In this document: in pieces, positions 60,471 through 64,000 of the stretch
Position numbering within the stretch: position 1 is the first letter of the stretch
How the letters are laid out: each line of letters begins with the position of its first letter
Assembly (NCBI GenBank): GCA_946800325.1
Contig: OX326960.1
Coordinates: 33,447,629-33,511,628, forward strand
Direction of reading: 5' to 3'
Length of the DNA: 64,000 nucleotides
Source of the DNA: Luzula sylvatica
Lineage: Eukaryota > Streptophyta > Magnoliopsida > Poales > Juncaceae
Position numbers and translations under genes: made by a program
The notes under the pieces: model-generated
The model's input: only the letters and a program-made list of their open reading frames with translations
The model's database searches: none
What the model was told of the DNA's origin: nothing

Positions 60471-60660
60471 TAGGGGTTTAAACGGTTCGGATCTGATTCA
60501 GATCGTTGCCATACCATATCGGTGTTCATATTTTTTTTGATACATATATTCGGATACAAGGCAACCCGGATCAATATATGGTTCACATATTAAACGGATA
60601 CGTATACGGTTCATATATTGTCAGATATGGATGCGGATACAAACCGAACTCGAACAAACC
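60471..60660. mobile_element. Left-end fragment of the MULE family seen at 12650
   Basis: TAGGGGTTTAAACGGTTCGG, then ATCGTTGCCATACCATATC, then repeated CGGATAC phrases follow the same order as the left arm of 12650-13280. The right end is not present or is unrecognisable. Confidence 0.6.
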
Positions 60661-61275
60661 AAATCATGTTCGAGTTCGGTTTGAAACTTATCAAACATTG
60701 TTCGGTTCGGTTCGTTATCAAGTTTGGAACACTTTTTGATAACGAAAACTTACAAAAATTCATGTTTAATTCAATTTTTTATGTTACCAAATTAAAAACC
60801 TTAAAAATATTAATGAAACACAAATTATAATTTTAACTCTTTTAACATCAAAAAAGAAAAATAACATTTCTAATCCACACAAAATATAAATCTAACTAAA
60901 ATAAAACTTGTACTTATAAAGGAAAGTAACGAATACAAAAATATACGAAGGAATAACTTTGTCATTGAGAAAAAAAAAATTATTTGGACTCATTGTTTGT
61001 ATGGGTTTTTAACGTACGTTTCAATTTATATTGATTAATTTGAGTATGAGCTATAACTTATATTGATTAATAAATATAATAATCGAACTTTCGAACGAAC
61101 CGAATGAACACCTAATAATTTGTGTTCAGTCCTTAAGTTAACGAACAAGATTCGGTTCGGTTCGATAAGAATTCGAACGGTTATCGAACGAACAATTAGC
61201 GAACAAACTCGAATCAACTTCGAACGATCATCGAAATTCAAACAAAACTCGAACAATCATCGAATCTCGACAAAC
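60640..61275. repeat. Degenerate TTCGAAC/GGTTCG-rich repeat tracts
   Basis: Two clusters (60640-60735 and 61083-61275) of GAACTCGAACAA, CGGTTCGGTTCG and ATCGAACGAAC phrases face each other around an AT-rich middle. It may be an old transposon with such subterminal repeats; ends are not clear. Confidence 0.45.
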
Positions 61276-61309
61276 ACACCTCCTTTACCAATTCATTCAA
61301 GGCATGAAT

Positions 61310-61650
61310 TACAGAGCCAACACCTCAATTCAAACAAAACTCTCTTTCGCCACTACTCTTTGACATTGTCACCCATTCACTACAAAAAGTTCAAAAGGAT
61401 CTCTCGAACATCTCAATTCTCCTCTCCAGTCCAATAAAAAATGACCCTTCAAGATTTTCAATACGCAGACGATACAATAATGTTTATCAAGACATCATCA
61501 ATTAACCTAAAAATAATCGCGCAAACACTTTCCACTTTCGTGGAAATAAATAGTCTGAAAATCAACTAGAACAAGACATCCTTCGTCCCCATAAATATTC
61601 CACAAAACCTACGCATCACTATTAGAAATCCCTTTGACAATTAGGAAACC
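61310..61650 (+). pseudogene. LINE (non-LTR) reverse transcriptase fragment
   Basis: In one frame SLSPLLFDIVTHSLQK and in another LQDFQYADDTIMF appear in the order found in plant L1-type reverse transcriptases. FxYADDT is the catalytic motif; TFVEINSLKIN and KTSFVPINIP follow it. A frame shift separates the two parts and a stop (SLKIN-stop-NKTS) breaks the second. The rest of the LINE is missing. Confidence 0.75.
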
Positions 61651-61847
61651 CAATGGAATTTTATGATTTTTATTGTGAAAAGTTTTGAATTTTATGATTG
61701 TCCTTTGTTATTTATTAAGCATTTTTATGATTTTTATAGTGAAAAGATCAAATAAAATTATTTCAGAGCCAAGATTTAAAAATCAATAGACATACATGAG
61801 AAGAAAAAAACATAGCATTTGAAAGATCATGCAATTATTTCACCAAA

Positions 61848-62814
61848 TCTCCCCTCCCATTAAATTTTGGATACAAAGGATATGGTGAGACAACATCATC
61901 AGTTACTGTTCACCCATACTGCTCGGTACTGTTCATTCCGTATTGTTCACCACGGTACTGTTCATCCGGGTTACTGTTCATCGTTATTTATTTATTTTAT
62001 TTTTTTAAATTTTATTTTATTCGACATATGTCTTGTGTTCTAAATAAAATATTTGAATTTTTCATCGTATTAATAAATATAATTGACATATGTCTTGTGT
62101 TCTAAATAAAATATTTGAATTTTTCATCGTATTAATAAATATAATTTGTATACTATAATTCTGTTCATCCGGGTGACTGTTCATCGTTTTTTTTTTTTTT
62201 AAATTTTATTTTATTCGACATATGTCTTGTGTTCTAAATAAAATATTTGAATTTTTCATCGTATTAATAAATATAATTGACATATGTCTTGTGTTCCAAA
62301 TAAAATATTTGAATTTTTCATCGTATTAATAAGTATAATTTGTATACTATAATTTTACTGTTAATAAAATACTATTCACACAAATACTTTTTGTTAGCCT
62401 GAGCTGGCATTATTTTTTTTTATGCTTATTATAACATTTATGAAGATTACTTTTGTTTTTAAATTAACATTTATGCTTATTTTTTTAGGAAGAAAAAAGT
62501 TTGCATTTATTGCATAATACTTGTGAAACTATTTAATATCAGCATTTTTTTTTAAATTAACATTTATGAAGATTACTTTTGTTTTGCACTTGTAACGTTT
62601 TAGATAAAATTATTATTTTATGATCATAAAAAATTTTGAAAAATCGCAGCGAAGCGCAAGAAATATTTCTATTTTCTTATCAAATAATATATCAAATAAT
62701 ATATCCCGCAGCGAAATAATATATCAAATAATATATAAAATTATTACTTTTACTTATTATATTATTTCTTATCAAATAATATATCCCGCAGCGAAGCGCG
62801 GGCTATTTTCCTAG
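61848..62814 (+). mobile_element. Non-autonomous Helitron D (967 bp) with intact termini
   Basis: It runs from A|TCTCCCCTCCCATTAAATT to CCTAG|T (62811-62815). The 3' stem CCCGC-AGCGAAGC-GCGGG at 62785-62802 ends 8 bp before CTAG. ACAACATCATC near the 5' end is the conserved CATC block. The inside is two direct copies of a block with GACATATGTCTTGTGTTCTA, each itself doubled, and several AATATATCAAAT units. The best preserved Helitron in the window. Confidence 0.87.
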
Positions 62815-62939
62815 TACCATAAAAAATACAATAATCAATCAAGTTACAAGCTTCCATTGCTACGGCCATAATCTCATTTCACAAATAATTTTCATCTAAT
62901 TATTTTGTTTCTCTACTTTAACGTTAGCCTTCTCGTTGG

Positions 62940-63439
62940 CAATGTTCCAGAAATCGCTCGGCGCTCGCTGGTCGGCAGACGACCATCAATCGCCAAGGAT
63001 GATTAATCGGAATTAATCGGGAATCTCGGCGGACCTCGGCGGATTTTTATTTTTTTTATATTTAATATTTAAATTAATTAAACAAAATTACAAATCACAG
63101 TTTTTTTAATAAGTTTTGAATAATTTAAGTAACAAAATACACTACGTCACTAAACTAACATAAACTCAAATAATAATAATAATAATATATATATATATAT
63201 ATATATATAAATAATATTAAAAATATGAAAAAATTTAGTCGAAATATATTTTTTGAATAGTATCCGACAAACGATCATTTTCATTATTGATGCCTAATTT
63301 TTTTGATGTCAATGACAATCTATTGGCAATCCATAATGAAAACTATCGTTATTTTGAATACTATCCCACAACCTCTCATAATATATGATTTTTTGAGTTT
63401 CACATTCAACTAACTAGGCTATGGACCCGTCGGCAATTC

Positions 63440-63470
<31 letters not shown>

Positions 63471-63639
63471 CATCTAAAAATCGGCTCGGCGGTGCCTTGG
63501 CGGTCTTGGCGGACCCTTGGCAGCCGCTTGGCGGAAATCCGCCAAGCACAAAACGCCAAGGGTTTATCTCGACGGCGGACCCTCGACTACCGATTAATCA
63601 CCGATTAATCGGCCGCCAAGGCCGATTTCCAGAACACTG
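62940..63639. mobile_element. hAT-type non-autonomous transposon (700 bp) inside the coding end of a peptide gene
   Basis: CTCGTTGG is duplicated exactly at 62932-62939 and 63640-63647. Ends are CAATGTTCCAGAAATCG and, inward from the right, CAGTGTTCTGGAAATCGG. Subterminal regions hold GGCGG, CTTGGCGG and GATTAATCGG repeats. It carries a SINE-like fragment with an adjoining A-run (63365-63472). Confidence 0.88.
63365..63472. repeat. SINE-like fragment with about 27-bp homopolymer A run
   Basis: ACAACCTCTCATAATATATG, then TTTTTTGAGTTTCACATTC and AACTAACTAGGCTATGG match the family near 17.5 kb. The A-run at about 63440-63466 follows directly. The polymerase III-like boxes lie on the minus strand, opposite to the direction implied by the A-run, so the A-run may be unrelated. 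Confidence 0.45.
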
Positions 63640-63843
63640 CTCGTTGGAGACGCGAGGAGGGCCCTCATTCGCCCATTTACACTTGGTCCAAATACATTGA
63701 TAATAACAAACCCAATACATAGATGTACCCTCACAATAATTCTTGCAAACGTTGCTATCACAACTCTTATTCGCATTGACAGAAGGTGACATCAGCATTA
63801 CGATTAACACGAGACCCATCAATTGGATTTTCTTGCTATCCAT
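63598..63843 (-). pseudogene. Small secreted cysteine-rich peptide gene, C-terminal end displaced by a hAT insertion
   Basis: The ATG at 63841-63843 opens an 81-codon frame. Residues 1-24 are a typical signal peptide (basic head, LMGLVLIVMLM, cleavage after SVNA). The mature part has six cysteines spaced C-x4-C-x3-C-x8-C-x3-C-x4-C; the inner CxxxC pair spacing resembles plant alpha-hairpinin peptides, with an additional outer cysteine pair. From 63647 down the frame has crossed the hAT target duplication, so the last 16 or so codons are transposon sequence. On the far side of the element (below 62940) the host frame continues for only a few codons to a stop, so just a short tail is lost and the cysteine core is complete. 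Function unknown. A MITE starts 9 bp before the ATG, so expression is doubtful. Confidence 0.7.
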
Positions 63844-63852
63844 TTGTAATTA

Positions 63853-64000
63853 GGGGAGTTCTATCGTACATCCTTTCAAAAGGGTATTTTGGGTATTTAG
63901 AAGGATGTATCATAAATTTATTTTTTATAGATATTTTTTCTTTCATGAACAATTCAAATTTCCAATTTAGCATATCATTTATTAATAAATACACTTGAAA
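63853..64000. mobile_element. MITE, second copy of the 22210 family, cut by the window edge
   Basis: TA|GGGGAGTTCTATCGTACATCC and the following about 130 bases, including CTTTCAAAAGGGTATTTTGG and ATAAATACACTTGAAAA-like sequence, are almost identical to 22210-22360. The right end lies outside the window. Confidence 0.85.

Overview
The window is nuclear DNA from a flowering plant, most probably a eudicot. It is strongly AT-rich, its genes are split by short GT-AG introns (mostly 70-500 bp), and they encode plant-type housekeeping proteins set in a dense bed of small, mostly non-autonomous transposons. The species cannot be determined from the sequence alone. Most real genes here are assembled from exons too short to stand out as open frames. 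Exon joins were checked by reading frame and by family resemblance, without alignment software.

Layout. 1-5.3 kb: two tandem minus-strand genes for the AP-1 clathrin adaptor sigma subunit. The first runs off the left edge and the second is complete; a hAT element lies between them. 5.9-7.3 kb: a Helitron. 7.9-12.5 kb: a divergent pair, a mitochondrial-type DEAD-box helicase (-) and a renalase-like FAD oxidoreductase (+), sharing a 414-bp promoter interval. 12.6-28.2 kb: a transposon-rich gene desert with MULE, Helitron, CACTA, hAT-like and Tc1/mariner-like elements, SINE-like pieces and an unidentified GC-richer island at 23.5-24.9 kb. 29.3-31.2 kb: a group III patatin-like protein (-). 32.3-46.4 kb: a second desert with a 1.5-kb MULE, a poly(A)-tailed retroposon in a 15-bp target duplication, hAT copies of a CGGATAC-rich family, a Helitron fragment and an array of hairpin-forming repeats. 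47.2-48.3 kb: a histidine phosphotransfer protein (-). 52.2-55.1 kb: histidinol dehydrogenase (-). 58.1-60.1 kb: an Erv41-type ER-Golgi cargo receptor (+). 60.5-64 kb: LINE, Helitron, hAT and MITE sequence, and a small cysteine-rich secreted peptide gene (-) whose coding end is interrupted by a hAT element.

The genes do not form a pathway. AP-1 sigma and the Erv41-like protein both act in vesicle traffic, AHP in cytokinin/two-component signalling, HISN8 in plastid histidine synthesis, the helicase in mitochondrial RNA processing and the patatin-like protein in lipid metabolism. No tRNA, rRNA or CRISPR array was found, and no complete autonomous transposase was seen. The most distinctive observations concern mobile DNA: about ten insertions with exact or near-exact target-site duplications, several nested events, a composite retroposon with internal tandem repeats, and hairpin-unit arrays.
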